Assembly (NCBI GenBank): GCA_027605045.1
Contig: JAQFWX010000008.1
Location: 1,488,001 to 1,552,000, forward strand
DNA length: 64,000 nucleotides
Reading direction: 5' to 3'
DNA from: Phallus indusiatus
Taxonomy: Eukaryota > Basidiomycota > Agaricomycetes > Phallales > Phallaceae
The notes beneath the pieces are model-generated. The model searched no databases. It had not been told where the DNA came from and saw nothing but the letters and a program-made list of their open reading frames with translations. Positions 34,901 through 48,127 of the stretch are shown here, piece after piece. The position numbers and the translations under genes are program-made. Every line of letters begins with the position of its first letter. Position 1 is the stretch's first letter.

Positions 34901-35158
34901 CCCTTCTTTGGCCAGGACAGCCCAGATGAATACCCAATCTGGATAAATTCATTAATGTCCATTGTCCAATTTTATTTCCCTTTGGGCAGGAACGACGTAT
35001 CCAGTTTTTTTGGTCACACGTCTCCTCGGCCACCCACGGACATACTATGCGCGCGCTTATACACACCACAACATTTATACCCGCCAACTTGTGCTGTATA
35101 CCTTGTAAGTCCCCTCCTCCTTCTCAGAGCATTTTCTTCCTAAACTTATCGTGCAATT

Positions 35159-36422
35159 ATGACATCCAAGTACAGGATCATGCAGGGTGATCGTAAGGTA
35201 GAGATGTCTGCCGCCAGTGCACGAGCGATTGCCCAAAAGGTGGTGCCGGTTCAAGCCCATTATTCCGAATCCAGTCTACACACAGTCTTCGGTGTCGATC
35301 CAGAAACACCCGTCCGTGAAGTAGAGAAATATGCGAAACAGGAATTAATGACTCACATCACGAAATCGTACGGAGGGAAGCATAACATTGTTTTTGATGA
35401 TGAAGTAACGGATATTACTCCAGGCAAGCTAGCAATTTTTTATGAGCTTTTTTCTCTCACATATTTATCTTCAACAGAACCAATTTCCAAGGAAGTGAAA
35501 TGGGGCTCACTTCCTCCAAACACTACGTTCGTTTTTTGGCCAAAAGAAAAACAAGATGACCCGGCTACTAAGAAGAAGAAAGGTGCCTCGGCTATGAACA
35601 AAGCTAAAGAAAAAGAAGAAGTCCCGACCACACTCAATGCATTATACAAACAACAACTTCAAGAGCAAGTACTCGAGGACGAATCGGATGTGAAAAAAAA
35701 GACACCGGGTTCTTCTTTTCCTTTCTTGTCATATGTTTTCCAGTTATAATATTTTTTGTAGGTTCGTCTGCAACTCCCCCCGGGAACTCTGAGATGGCTA
35801 ATTTGGTCCAAAGGCTTGAGGCATTGGAGAGAACATTGGGTGAACAAAGATACATTAATGCTGCAACGGAGAAAAAGCTGGCAGAACAAAGACACATCAA
35901 TGCTATAGTACAGAAAGAATTGGGCGATCAAAGAGGAATTAATACTGTCGCGGAACAGAATATGGCCACACTCCGTGACGCCTTAGACAAGGTTAGTTTC
36001 CGAGGTGACCCCAGTTATACTGATTGAGTTAACGCATAACCTCCTAGATAAATACACCTTTCAAATGGATTTTGACGCGCTGTCTTCTGGACTCTGTACG
36101 AGAAAAAGTGGCTCATCGGCTGGGTGTTAAGAACTGGTTCGAAATCGACCCAAACCGGAGAGAAAAGATGGTGACCTCGGTTTTGGAGGAGCTGATAAAG
36201 ACTAACCCAGAACGGAAAAAGATTCGCTCTACGCCCGCTGACATTTCTGCATTTCTTTCCGACGGCCAGTCCTACGTGCGACGACAAGGGAATGCCGCGG
36301 CTCACACTGGAGAGCAGGATGATATCAGAGAAGCAATTCAAACGCTATTACCTGACAAGCTAAACCGCCGATTACTCTCGGATTGCTACTTGATTATGTT
36401 TCATGTTGCTGTTGACGATTAA
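35159..36422 (+). CDS. Accessory-family protein (copy 7), intact four-exon member, HEPN-like C-terminus
   Basis: Predicted exons 35159-35423, 35478-35708, 35762-35991 and 36048-36422 join without frame loss to a 366-aa protein. Function is unknown. Residues 1-110 form an N-terminal domain (VFGVDPETPVREVEKYAKQE, then VKWGSLPPNTTFVFWPKEK). A Lys-rich linker and LNALYKQQLQEQVLEDES follow, then a coiled coil (RLEALERTLGEQRYIN and two similar turns, about residues 175-240). The C-terminal helical domain has PFKWILTRCLLDSVREKV, NWFEIDP, DISAFLSDGQ, SYVRRQGNAAAHTGEQDDIR and SDCYLIMFHV. The R-x2-G-N-x3-H pattern resembles HEPN/DUF4145 domains, known in RNases and nucleotide-binding proteins; this is inference. 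Intron 1 has a GC donor (gcaagc), supported by a GT donor at the same place in copy 3. It is the only copy here with all parts open. Confidence 0.7.
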
Positions 36423-37113
36423 AGATACTTTTTGAAATTTTGAATAGATAGATGCAAATGCAAATGCTGTGGTTTATTGTTACTACGAAATTGTTACTGA
36501 AATTGTTACTGAAATTACTTTCTATAAATACGTCACTCGAATGTCTACTGCTCTTATATACACAAAGCTGATTTTTCCAAATAGCGTGTAAATGGAATTT
36601 GAATTTGGTTTTTACTTAAGCACAACAAGGAGATCAGAACTAATATGTCGCTCGTCAAACACCCGCCGGGCGCGGGAAAACGGAGCTCAATGCGTTAGTC
36701 GTTGATGTACCACACTACCACTGCATGCTGTTGGATTTTATTAGTTCCGGCTATATAAGTACAATATATATTACATCATAAATTGGGCTTTCCTCCTCCA
36801 CCCATTTTGTGCTGTGTCACGTCTGTATCGTGTATGCCGTGTTGTATCGTGTTAACGCGAAATTTTTGCGAAATTTATGATCTATTATGTCTGATTTTAC
36901 TCTACATACATCGTATAATTCAATAGCATGCACATAAAAATAAATAAAATAAATACAGATTACAGCCAGATGAAATCGAGCTTTATGCTTGCGAGGATAT
37001 CTATTCGGTCTTCTACCAAACTCTAACAGTTAGTTCATGCCAAAACTTAAAAGTCGTGGTAGACCCAGGCACGTGCGCGCGCCTACGGGTACACCAATCA
37101 AGTTGAGGGTGGC
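36423..37113. other. Intergenic region, no gene seen
   Basis: The first 200 bases resemble the 3' flank of copy 4 (gatgcaaatgc...gctgtggttt...gttactgaaattg against 19580-19640), so they belong to the family's 3' UTR. The rest has no recognisable feature. Confidence 0.55.
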
Positions 37114-37610
37114 ATGATGTCCTCCGACAAAGCGGTTGCCTCTGAGAACGCTGATGATGAAGTTCAAGTAAATCACGACAAACAGAGTAAGAAACAAGAT
37201 TGATTTCCCCGAACCAATTTTCTTATACTAATTCTAAAGCGCTTGACTCAAATTTGGCTGTGGCACCTCTGGGTAACGAAGACGATGAGCTTGAAAGAAG
37301 GTTGGAAAAATTGGAGAAATTGTGTACAATAACAAAGGAGGATTTAGGAAGGAATAGTGAGCTCTCAAGGAGTATGAGAGTGCTGTCAAGAAGGTTCAGA
37401 AAGCTTTCAAGGAAAATCAAAGCTCTGGAAAAGGATGTGAAAAGAGTAGGTTCTCATTATGAGTTCAGCTATTCTAATTCTCTTAATTCATGATTTTAGA
37501 TGCAAAATTCCGTGAAAGTGCTTGCTGACTGGTATTTTCTGGATCCTGCTCGACTCGTAGAACTGGACTTTCAAACTGAATTCTCGACATCGACCGACAG
37601 TCGTATGTAA
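37114..37610 (+). CDS. Short coiled-coil protein related to the accessory family (copy 8)
   Basis: Exons 37114-37186, 37240-37445 and 37500-37610 give a 129-aa frame with GT-AG introns (gtaaga, gtaggt). It has the family layout in miniature: a short acidic exon 1 ending in phase 1, a coiled-coil exon (ELERRLEKLEKL ... KLSRKIKALEKDVKR), and a last exon starting NSVKVLADWYFLDPARLVEL, which resembles the W-F-x-ID-P start of the C-terminal domain. It stops before the Gly-Asn motif. It may be a truncated copy that kept its frame, or a shortened functional form. Confidence 0.4.
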
Positions 37611-38078
37611 ACGGCACGAGATGAGATAGCCTAGGCGAGTCGAAGCAAGATTAGGTTTGAGTTCCCGAGGCTTTTTGACGACTTTGAATACTGTTACGTT
37701 CGATGAGAACGTCAGCCGCCACCATTATCTCACTCAGTCGTTCGGCTTGACCCGAAACTTCAGTGGTTTGAGTAATGTTTCGTTTAGAATGTAGTTGGTT
37801 GGGTAAAGCAGTTGATGAAAACGAGGGCTACGACGAGCGTTTGCTGTTTGTACCGAGAGGGTTCTGCAGCTTCTCTTGCGCCAGTGGGTCGTCCGTTCTA
37901 CACTTCTTTGTCGGTTCATCCCAGGATAACACCTCAAGTCCTATGGTAACGTCGGATTTTTATTACACCATGATACTTATTGCAGACATTTGTATCGAAT
38001 TGCATGTATTAGGATCGAATCGTAATTATGATAACAGAGACTGAAACAGAAAAACAAAAGGTATACACGACAAGATTG
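37611..38078. other. Intergenic region, no gene seen
   Basis: This is the 3' side of kei1 and of copy 8. Nothing recognisable was found. Confidence 0.5.
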
Positions 38079-39329
38079 TCACCTATTCCTGCCACTACCA
38101 CCACCTGTCAGCATCCGGGTATCAGGTTCTTGTTCATCTCCATTCGTGCTGACGCTAGTTGTCTCTTCAGTCCCAAGCTTAGAATGTCCGCTTGACCCTA
38201 TACCCCCACCTCCCATAGCTTCATCCTCATCAAATAGGACTTCATCCACTTCGTCTGGATAGGGACCACCATTTTCCCGATACACAGCGTTCCGTTTGCG
38301 CTTTGGCGCAGTGACAAAATCTGACCAACTGGGGGTGGATGAATGTGTTGTATGTCGGTGTTGTTGTGAAGCATAGATATTTTGAAACGATGAATGTTCT
38401 TCATCATCCTCTCCTTCCGAATTTCCAGGAATAGAAGCGTATGAAAAGGGAATGCCATTTAGGTGTCGATAGCTTCCATTTCGTAGATGATAGGCAAACG
38501 AATAGATAAGAAGTGCAAAGTAAATCTATACGACCAATCAATAATCCTTCAATTCGTACAGAATGAGGGGGGGGAAAGAAGGAACGGCGGCCTACCTTGA
38601 TAATCCAACCCGTAACAAGTACCGCAACCGCAAAACCCTTTTCTTTATTCCATATGCCCAACGCCGCGGCTGTACGCTCTGCCTCAGTCATATTGTGTCC
38701 CTCGGAACCACTTGCACCTCCCATCATCGCTCGTTGCGCATCTGAATTGGCCACCCGTTTTCCATCATGTGGTGTATACACCCACCAAACCACACCAAAA
38801 AAGATCGTCCAACAGGTAGAAAAAATATGATCGAGGAAGAACATGTGAGCGAAATATAATACACGTTTAGCGTCTTCCTGTTGTGTTTTTCATGTGAGGA
38901 TATGAATGAGAAAGGTGTTTTGCTGGCATAGAACTTTGAAGGATCAACTCACGTCCCCTACAGCTTTCAAACCCCATGTAAAAGCAACCAAAGCAAGCAC
39001 CGAGTAAATATACATGCTTAGTTGCGCGAGAGAACCACCGGTAAAGACGGCGATAAGACCATAAACTCCGGCGACTTTGTTCAAGAGCTGGATGAAAATG
39101 ACCGGGAAGATTGATCAAGATTCAGACCGGTGCAAAATGTTGTTGCCAAGGCCAAACCAAAAAAAAACATACCGCGAACAAAAGAGCCATGGTTACTCCT
39201 TCAGAAAAAAAGGTTATAAAGGGTGTAAGAAGAATATGCAAAATAACACAAACCTGTCTTAAGGTCCATGAAACCGAGAAAAGACTGAAAAGGACGGGGT
39301 CTCCATTTAGGGTTCAAAGTGACTTTCAT
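38079..39329 (-). CDS. KEI1: Inositolphosphorylceramide synthase regulatory subunit Kei1
   Basis: Kei1 is a Golgi membrane protein that partners the IPC synthase catalytic subunit Aur1 in sphingolipid synthesis. The spliced protein starts MKVTLNPKWRPRPFQSFLGF at 39329 and has four hydrophobic segments: MALLFALLNKVAGVYGLIAV, SMYIYSVLALVAFTWGL, HIFSTCWTIFFGVVWWVY and GFAVAVLVTGWIIKIYFALL. It ends in a hydrophilic acidic tail (DEVDEVLFDEDEAMGGGG) with TGA at 38079-38081. LNKVAGVYG ... FTGG and the final SFAYHLRNGSYRHL segment are typical of the Pfam Kei1 family. About four introns interrupt it, one directly after the first-helix start. The tail is longer than in yeast, as usual in basidiomycetes. 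Confidence 0.88.
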
Positions 39330-39959
39330 TGGGAAAAAGCAAAGACGGATAAGAGAATACGATATAGAAAGGGTGCTTCAAAGTTTCATAAATCTTGGTG
39401 TCAGAGTAGTTAAGATTGAAAGAGTGACTGGCTGCGGTGCGTGGTTCAAGGTATGTATGTACGTTTGTGAGAGGCGGAGCAGAAACGTCACAACGAGTCA
39501 CGACCTCACGAGGCTGGAAAAGCTTTGGAAAGGCTGGGGTATATATGATATAATATATCTCAACATTGAAGAGAAAACAGGAATAAAATGATGTTGACTA
39601 TAGAATATAAAGAAGAACTTTGAGGGTAGGGAACGACGACGTTTAGACTGGAAAAGGACGAGCGAGAAAGACAGAAAGACAGAAAAATTTGAAAGAAAGG
39701 GAGCGTAAAAGAGAGTGTCAGCAGAAACTTGGAATAATAAAAGTCCAATAACTTTGTAAGTGCGGGCTTTGAACTAGTGACCGAGATAGCAAAGAATATG
39801 TATATAGAAATACACCACGAAAAGGGAAAAACGTGGACCTAAAATAAACCGAGAGGGTCAGTGAGTCAAGAACTAAAAATCTAAAAAAAAACACGAAAAC
39901 GTACAGACAAAGATATGCTAACGAGAGTGATAGACAAAAGAAGAGAACAAAACCTCAGG
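39330..39959. other. Intergenic region between kei1 and the RhoGAP gene
   Basis: A purine-rich stretch (39640-39720) corresponds to a pyrimidine-rich minus-strand leader or 3' UTR. No gene was seen. Confidence 0.5.
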
Positions 39960-42900
39960 CTACGACAACCGTGGAGATTGTCGTCCGTTCGAAGAGGAAG
40001 GTGAACTCTCAAACGATCCCGGACGAGAATTAGATCTGGATCTCAGAGGATTTCCCCCCGTGATAGGCGGCGGCGGCCTCTGAGTTGCTGCCCAATCAGC
40101 ATCAGACAGTGATTCGTTACCGGGAGACATCGTCTTCGCTGGTGTTACCGGAAGCGGATGAGAGTACGGCTGATGTGCAAGCTGCGGGTGCGGTGATTGT
40201 GGATTGAGTAAATTATTACTATTGCCTTTAGACGGCGATCCATGATTCCATTCGCGTTCTAAAGACTGTGAATCCGTCTTGAATCGATTCGGGTTCGGCT
40301 GTCGTGGAGGATCAGAGGGCATGGGACGTCCTCGACTCATGGCAGGATCCGAACGCTGCGGTGCCAATTGCGGTACTAATCGAACATCGCCAGTAGCCGG
40401 TGCTTGTACTGCATGTCCATTCGGAAGAGGAGTTCCAGGAGGCGGAAGAGGCGGTGGCGACGTCACCCCGCCAAGTCGTCCACCAGCACCCGCCCTCGAA
40501 CGAAGGAAAGCCTCGCACTTCTTCATAAAATCTTTACTCGATAAATCCAAACTACTCGCGAAATACTCCTTCTCTTGAAGCATAGGCAAAAACTCTTCCG
40601 GTACCTGCCAAAACTCGTCTTGGTTTACCAAAAGTTCTGTTACGACAGGTATCGCCAATACACTTTCCGTATGCGCGGTATCGCGTCCTTTGCCATATAG
40701 AATACTGGGACAAATGACGGTCGCTAGATTTGCCAAGTCCATTTTGCTTCCCGTTTCTTCATCCACGTGCGCAAAAGACGCCACCCACTTCAAGAAAACA
40801 AACAATATTTCCATTGTATCCCGGTGCGATTTGGGTAGAATAAGCGAGATATAGTGTAAACATCGTTGGCGATCTTGCTGTAAAGGTAGCACTGTTTGTT
40901 TTTATGATATTTATAAGCGGGTTTATTCAAAATGACGCAACAATAAAACTCACTTTGAGAAGACGTAAAAAGCTTAAATAGTTTCACCGTCATGAGCGGT
41001 TCAGGAAGATCACGTAGGAACTTTTTAAGTAACGCAGCCAGCTGAACCGCATTATCCTGCGTCAAATCAACAGATTGCGGGTCTCTGTCTATCGCGTCCG
41101 ATAGATCTTTCAACCGTCGGATGTTTCCATTCTTGCGGAATATGCCTTCTACGGACATATCTATAAATAAAAGGTTGAGCATGAGAAAACATGAAAATCT
41201 ATGAACTCATGACTACTGACCCATTTGTCTCATTGCGGAAACGACGTCGTCAATGAATGTAGGCACTCGTAAAGGTTCTTCTGAGGCACCAAGTAACGAA
41301 TCGGCACCCTGTCTTTCAACAAGTTGTTCCAACGGAACACCAAACACAGCGCCTGTTTACGATAACAAACCAATCAATAATAAAGTTCAATATCATGTCA
41401 TGAAGGAGAGAAATAAAAAGGAAGAAGAGCTTCCCAAAGGGGGAGAAGGAAGAAGATAAAAGATTTTGTTACACACCCTTCTTAGTATTCTTATTCTTCT
41501 TATCTGCATTTCCCTTAAAAATCTTAACCCACCATCCACTCTTCTTCAACTCCACCATATCCAGAATCTCATCCAAATCAAACTGATCACGCAACGGCGA
41601 CTTCCACAACGCAAGAACCGCAGCATGTTTCACAATAGCCAGTTCTAAGGGTGATAACTCTCCTATGAGCGGTCGAGTGCGATGGGGCGACGGTCGGCCT
41701 GGTGCCGTACCATCCACCGCAACGAGTCTAGGAACATCATCCAACGACCATTCAGGGCGAATTCGGAAACCAGGGAAATCTTCGACTGAGGGTGATACAG
41801 CCTGTTGTTGTTGGTGGGATGAATCATCGGGGTTGGTGTTGGTATTATTATTGGTATTGTTGTTTGGATGGCGCATACGCAGGGCTTCATCCATCGGGGG
41901 CGACGAAGGTGGATTCCACGCAATAACGGGAGGACCGCTACTCATATACGGCAACGTCGACGGTCCAGGAGATCGACCAGCTACAAGAGGAGTCGGTAAC
42001 GGACTCGGTATCGGACTCGGTGCATTCCGTGGTTGAGGTTGTTTCAGTGTTAACTGAGAAGGCGGAATAGGAGGAGGTAGTTGTAAGTGTAATGATGATG
42101 ATTTTTGATTAGCATTAATAGCATTAGGGGAGACGTTCGCGTTGTTGTTATTAGCTGTAGGTGTAGTATCTCCTCCCACACGCGCTTCAGACGTTGGCGG
42201 AACTCGACTAGGCGGAGACTCGACGACCGTGGACCGTTTCGGAACTCGGGACGTCGCAGAAAGTTTTCTATCCAGTGTAGCCATTGAATTTATTCGCATA
42301 ACATCACTCGAGTTGCGATATACATCATTTCCGAATCCAGGTTGTTCCGCTTGACCTTGGCTTGCAGCAGCAGCGGCAGCTAAAAAAAAAAAGCACAATT
42401 TAGAAAACCAAGATCTATCACATATATTTGCGAAAACATACCGGCAGACATGGGAATGACACCTCTACGCTTCAAGACAATGAATAATCGCCGGAGAGCT
42501 ACGTTCAATAAGAACGCATACTGCTCTAGCCTAGTAACGGCTTGAAACCCACGATCGCACCCCGCATGACCGTGTTCCACACAATATATAGCAGCAATGG
42601 GTACTTCAGCAAGCGTCGTTCCTTCCCGTAGCGGCGCATTCTCGAAAACAAAATCATCAACTAACGCAGGTGGACGTCGTGAAGTTGAAATCTTCGGCGG
42701 AACGGGCGGTGGAGCTAATGACTTGTCCTTCACATCTTTCACATCTTTACCATCTTTAATTTCTTTAGCATCTGTTTCATCATCCCTCGAGTTCTCCTTT
42801 TGAGGTAACGGGGGAGCGGCGGCTTTTCCACATGTCTTACACTTGACACACTGAGAATGCCAGCGCCGATTAGTTCCAAGCCGTACACAATCTTCTTCCA

Positions 42901-44968
42901 CAGTAACCTTGCACTCCATGCAAAGATCGTACGGTGTCGGTAACTGTCTCTGTGCAGGGTCTATCGTCTGCGTACTGAAAGGCGGCTCGGTAGCAACCTC
43001 GGGTGCAAGACTTTTATACCCGTAAACAACCCCCTGAGTGCTCGGACATCCGCCGTCCGAACTTGATTGAACGTCAGCTTTCAACCTCCTTACAGAAGGA
43101 TTCGCTTTATTGCTCGAAAGAAGTTGAAGATGTTGTAAAAAAGTCGTGAGACCTTTACTAAAATCATGGTCCCGTTCTAATTTCAATGCACCTGTAAGAG
43201 CGATTCGAATGAGGATTTTCAAATAATGCGCCAAGCCTGTCACAAGAGCTAATAGTTCTTGGGTCATGCCCACGCGTCGTTCTCCGCTGTCTTGAGTGTG
43301 TGATAATAGAGTGAATAGGTCTACCGTTTTACGGCATAGCAATCGAGCTTCCCGTACATGTGACATTCCTGTTTTAATTGAGTTTACTGTTTAGCGAGAT
43401 TTTTTTAAAATGAAATGAATAAAGGAGAATTACCTCTGGTACTTAGCCGTCCAAAATAAGTCTCGAGATCATCAATAGTGGCAAATAAAGTTTCCACATG
43501 TAATATGAATTTCTCAGCCATACGAACGGCTTCGAGGTAGTATCCATTGCTGACGTGCCGGAGCATGTCCGATATACATGCAGCGCTGGATTCTTCGAAT
43601 GATGAAAGCACCCTGTCGAGAAGAAAAAAAAAAGAAAGGCGTGAGAAGAATGAAAGAAACGAGTGTGAGGGAGGGGGGGTTGAGACTGACGACCAAATCC
43701 GCGAAACCTGTTTTTCAGTCTTGAGTTGCTTTTCTTTGAGCGATTCAGGTGTTTCATCCTGCTCTTCTTGAAAATAAGGAGGTTGGTCACCCGTTTGTTG
43801 AGAGGACTCTAATGGTTGTTCAACGCGACGACTGCGTAGTTTAACGCTCCAGAACTAAGATATAGTAATAAACGATAGACGGAATAATGACAAGATTGGG
43901 GGAACGCACCTTGTGAATCATGTAACATTCCGGATGCCAGCATTCGTCTCTCATATTACGGTTGATCTCGACAAACTGTTTCAGAATGGCGCTAGCGCAT
44001 CCAACACATTTGGTCGCAAATCGAGTAGAATAGTGAAAATGGCAATAAACATTTCCATCATGCTCGTAATATGAGTCTTGAGGACCAAATAGTGTCGGAC
44101 AAACGGAACAGGTAAAGTGCTCGACATGGTATTTTTTTCCTGTCACAGAAGGGTTAATAATAGGACGAGGAAAGGGTATTGGAAATACACTGTTACTTAC
44201 CACAAGCAGTGATATAGCTAGCTCGGAGGGCTTGGTCGCATTTGGCACATATGAGGTTTAGTCGTCGGAAATAATCACGTTCGCACAAAGGATACGGTTT
44301 TCCATCTTGGCCTTCAACGGGGAAAAACTTCTGAGCGACAACACAGTTGCAGTCCTAAAAAAAATAAGAGAGAAAGTAAGAAACGATGAACACGGGCAAT
44401 CGAAAGACGGAAGGAGATTCATTTCACATACACGACATCGGAAGCAATCAAGATGATAAACATTTCCAAGGGCCCTGACAAATTGACCAGACATGGACAA
44501 TCCGCAAGCTGAACATAGCTGAGTAGACACGGTCGATGATGAATAGTTGCTGTGAGTTTGGGACAGGACGGAAGGAGGTGCGCTTTGAGACACCGGAGAG
44601 CTTTTGTCCTCTGAGTGATTTGAGGAAGGAGGACCTCGACTGTTGGGTCTGGATGAGGAGGCAGCATAAGGCGGTTGAAAAGGAGGGTTGGTTATGTTGG
44701 TGGTATGGGAATGATCATATAGATGAGTATGACCATGATCACTTGCGGCATGTGGGGGTAGCGGGTTGTTGGGTTTGTCATGGAGGACCATGGTAGACGA
44801 TCTGTTTAAGCCAGCATGTCGCATAGGCACCCGCGAGTTTGGGAGAGAAGAAGGAGAAGAATGTTGGACGACGTTGGATTCGCTGGGCCGTAGTTGAGGA
44901 GGGACTGGAGAAGGCGATTGATGGTAATTGGGAACTGGCTGGGGCGACGACTGAGAACGATCATACAT
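39960..44968 (-). CDS. LIM-domain Rho GTPase-activating protein (Rga1-like)
   Basis: Rga-type proteins switch off Cdc42/Rho GTPases at sites of polarised growth. The N-terminus (start 44968, MYDRSQSSPQPVP) is Pro/Ser-rich. LIM domains follow: CSACGLSMSGQFVRALGNVY, then AKCDQALRASYITACGKKYH with HFTCSVC and ATKCVGC, and later CMECKVTVEEDCVRLGTNRR with CVKCKTCGKA. A helical middle part precedes the C-terminal RhoGAP domain (41250-40600). This includes GVPLEQLVERQGADSLLG, the Arg finger in SVEGIFRKNGNIRRLK, LPEPLMTVKLF and MDLANLATVICPSILY. A Pro-rich tail ends at the TAG 39960-39962. About nine introns are present. Three LIMs plus GAP is the standard basidiomycete Rga1/Rga2 layout. The upstream frame continues to 45166 without a better Met, so the start is moderately sure. 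Confidence 0.9.
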
Positions 44969-45802
44969 GGCTCGTTTCGTTAAATAATAATGTTCAATGT
45001 TCAGCTCCTTAGCAGAGGGAGCCGCCCTTTTCGACGAAGGCGAGGAAGAAAAGAAGAGCTCGCCGCTGTCGTCGGCGATGAGCGCAAAAAGGGAAAAAAT
45101 GGAGATAATACTAAAAAAGCACGACACAAAGCCTTTCGACCAGTGACCACAGGGCGACCCAAGCACTGGAATCCCGCAATCTGCCGCAAATCAGACCGAC
45201 TTTCGGCACGAAATTGCCGCAAAAACTCGGACTCGTTTCGTCCGATCCTGGTCCAATAAAAAATTTTTTGCCATCACGCGCTTATGTGAGCTCCAGAGGC
45301 AACCGTGACTTCACGGTGGTGCTCCCTTTGGCATTATCTCCCCCCTATTTCTTTTGACAGATTGTCGTCTAGTGTGTGATTTATTTTCAAGTTGGTGCCC
45401 GAATAGCTCCAAACGCCGTTTTCCTTTTATCCACTCAGGAGAAACATAGCCAAATCTGGCTTGTCATGCGATGAAAACTGCGTCCAATCAAAAATTGCAG
45501 ACATCAGTTTGATCTGCTGGTCTTGTGGTCAAAATTTCAATTAACCCCGACGGAGCTTACAGGAGAAAAAAGGACACAACGGCCCATTTTTGAGTTTTTT
45601 TTGAACTTCTCGATTTTGTGATCTACAGCACAGGCTCGGGTTTCAAAATGCAAAAATAAACACACAAGAATATTATGGCATTTCGTTTTTACTAAGGGTG
45701 CAAAGCGCAAGTGCTGCTCATACGACATAGTGTGCATGGGAAAAAGAAAATCAATCCACCATAAACATAGTAGAACAGAAGACGTATATGATAGTGGGGG
45801 AT
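44969..45802. other. Intergenic region
   Basis: This region combines the RhoGAP promoter and leader (minus strand) and the RPS15 3' flank. No exon or RNA gene was recognised. Confidence 0.55.
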
Positions 45803-46626
<824 letters not shown>

Positions 46627-47056
46627 ATTGACAGTGCTTGACGTTTAAAAGTTTTGGGGAGGGAGGAAGGTCCTTGATGAGGGTCTTGAAGGTCTTGGGA
46701 AGTATGTCGAGTAAGCGCCTGCCAGTTGCTGAGTCAGCTACTATACAGCTGCAAAACCTCGCGCGTCCCTCGTAGTTTTTAACCTCCGCTCGATTATTTC
46801 ACATTGTCAACTCTTCCTTTCGACAGAACCCGCAAGTCCTCCCGAAGGGATTAAACTGTAAGATACAGTATTTCTTTCTTTTTGTATCGTTCTCTTATAA
46901 CGCTCTTATCTTATTTTTACCCAGCGATTTGTGGCTGCCGTATCTACTTTTATACAAGCTTCGAAACCACTAAACATCCACTAAAAGTTCGTACTGGACT
47001 TATTTTTTTTTCCACCCCTTAGAAATTTCATGTACTAAAATATCTTTATTCGACAG
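46627..47056. promoter_or_regulatory. Divergent promoter between RPS15 and RPP2
   Basis: The 430 bp between two divergent ribosomal-protein start codons contain a pyrimidine-rich plus-strand leader (46890-46930, 46990-47040) typical of ribosomal-protein genes. A possible 5' UTR intron of RPP2 (gtaagatac at about 46858, acceptor acccag at about 46924) is present. The arrangement suggests coordinated transcription. Confidence 0.55.
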
Positions 47057-47532
47057 ATGCGTCATCTCGCTGCTTACCTTCTCCTCAAAATCGGTGGAAA
47101 CGAGAACCCCACCGCCGCCGACGTCAAGGCAGTTCTCGCCGCTGTCGGCATTGAAGCTGACGACGACCGTTTGAACAGTCTCATCGCTGAAGTCGAAGGA
47201 AAAGACATCAACGCGGTACGGTGCATAATCTTCAACACACTTTTTTTCTCTTATCAATTTTTCTCTTTGAAATTAGCTCATCGCTGAAGGTTCTACCAAA
47301 CTCGCTTCAGTTCCTTCCGGTGGAGGTGCCGTCGCCGCCGCTTCCTCTGGTGCAGCAGCTGGTGGCGCTGCCCCTGCTGAAGCAGCCGCTGAAGAGAAGG
47401 AAGAGAAGAAAGAAGAGAAGGTACGAATACCCGTCCCCCTTTATGTTCATTTAGCATTTCCACGCGAGCTTACATGGTTTTCGTTCACAGGAAGAATCAG
47501 ACGACGATATGGGTTTCGGTCTATTCGACTAA
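47057..47532 (+). CDS. RPP2: 60S acidic ribosomal protein P2
   Basis: P2 forms the ribosomal stalk that recruits elongation factors. Exons 47057-47215, 47277-47420 and 47491-47532 give [40 protein letters not shown], an Ala/Gly hinge with Glu/Lys run, and the conserved C-terminus [13 protein letters not shown] that binds GTPase factors. Introns have GT-AG ends (gtacgg...attag and gtacga...cacag). The length of about 114 aa is normal. Confidence 0.95.
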
Positions 47533-48127
47533 AAATGCTGTTTCTCATTTATACATGCTTTATAAAACGTTTATACGTCATAATAAAGATACTTTAAAAA
47601 ATTTAAAAAATACGTGCGGTCTGCTTGTGGTCGTTTTTTTGGGTAATGAAAGTAATAACCAAGAGTGTTTCCTGAATGGTAAAACGTACCGTTGTTAGGA
47701 TGTGGGAAAAAAGGTGTCGTTGAGCGTAGTGAATCGACTACAATTAAGAAAAGATTGACATTGGCGGATCTGGGTACTCCGTGCTTGAGCACCATCGTAT
47801 TGTACCCAGCTGTGTAAAGGAGCGAGAGAAAAGCGCAGATGCAGAGTTATGCTTGAACGCCCGCGATCTCGGTAGGACAAATATCTCAATTCATTAGACT
47901 AACTACCCGCATACAACGTGTACCTAAAACGACGGATACACTACAAGAAACGAGAACAGACAGAACTAATCATAAATATATATAAATTAGGGACTTTCTT
48001 TTTGTCTTGAGACGTTTAATCGAGGATTTAGTCTGAAAAAAGCAATATCAACAAATGGTAATTACAGTAAATCTCCTTGGATGGTCCAAAGTCGAAACTC
48101 ACTTTATCAACTTCCGTTCTTAACTCG
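47533..48127. other. Intergenic region
   Basis: The P2 3' flank contains aataaagatactttaaaaaa, then gtctgcttgtggt (about 47581-47635). A similar block occurs at about 49477-49520 downstream of copy 10, suggesting a small duplication. No gene was seen. Confidence 0.5.
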
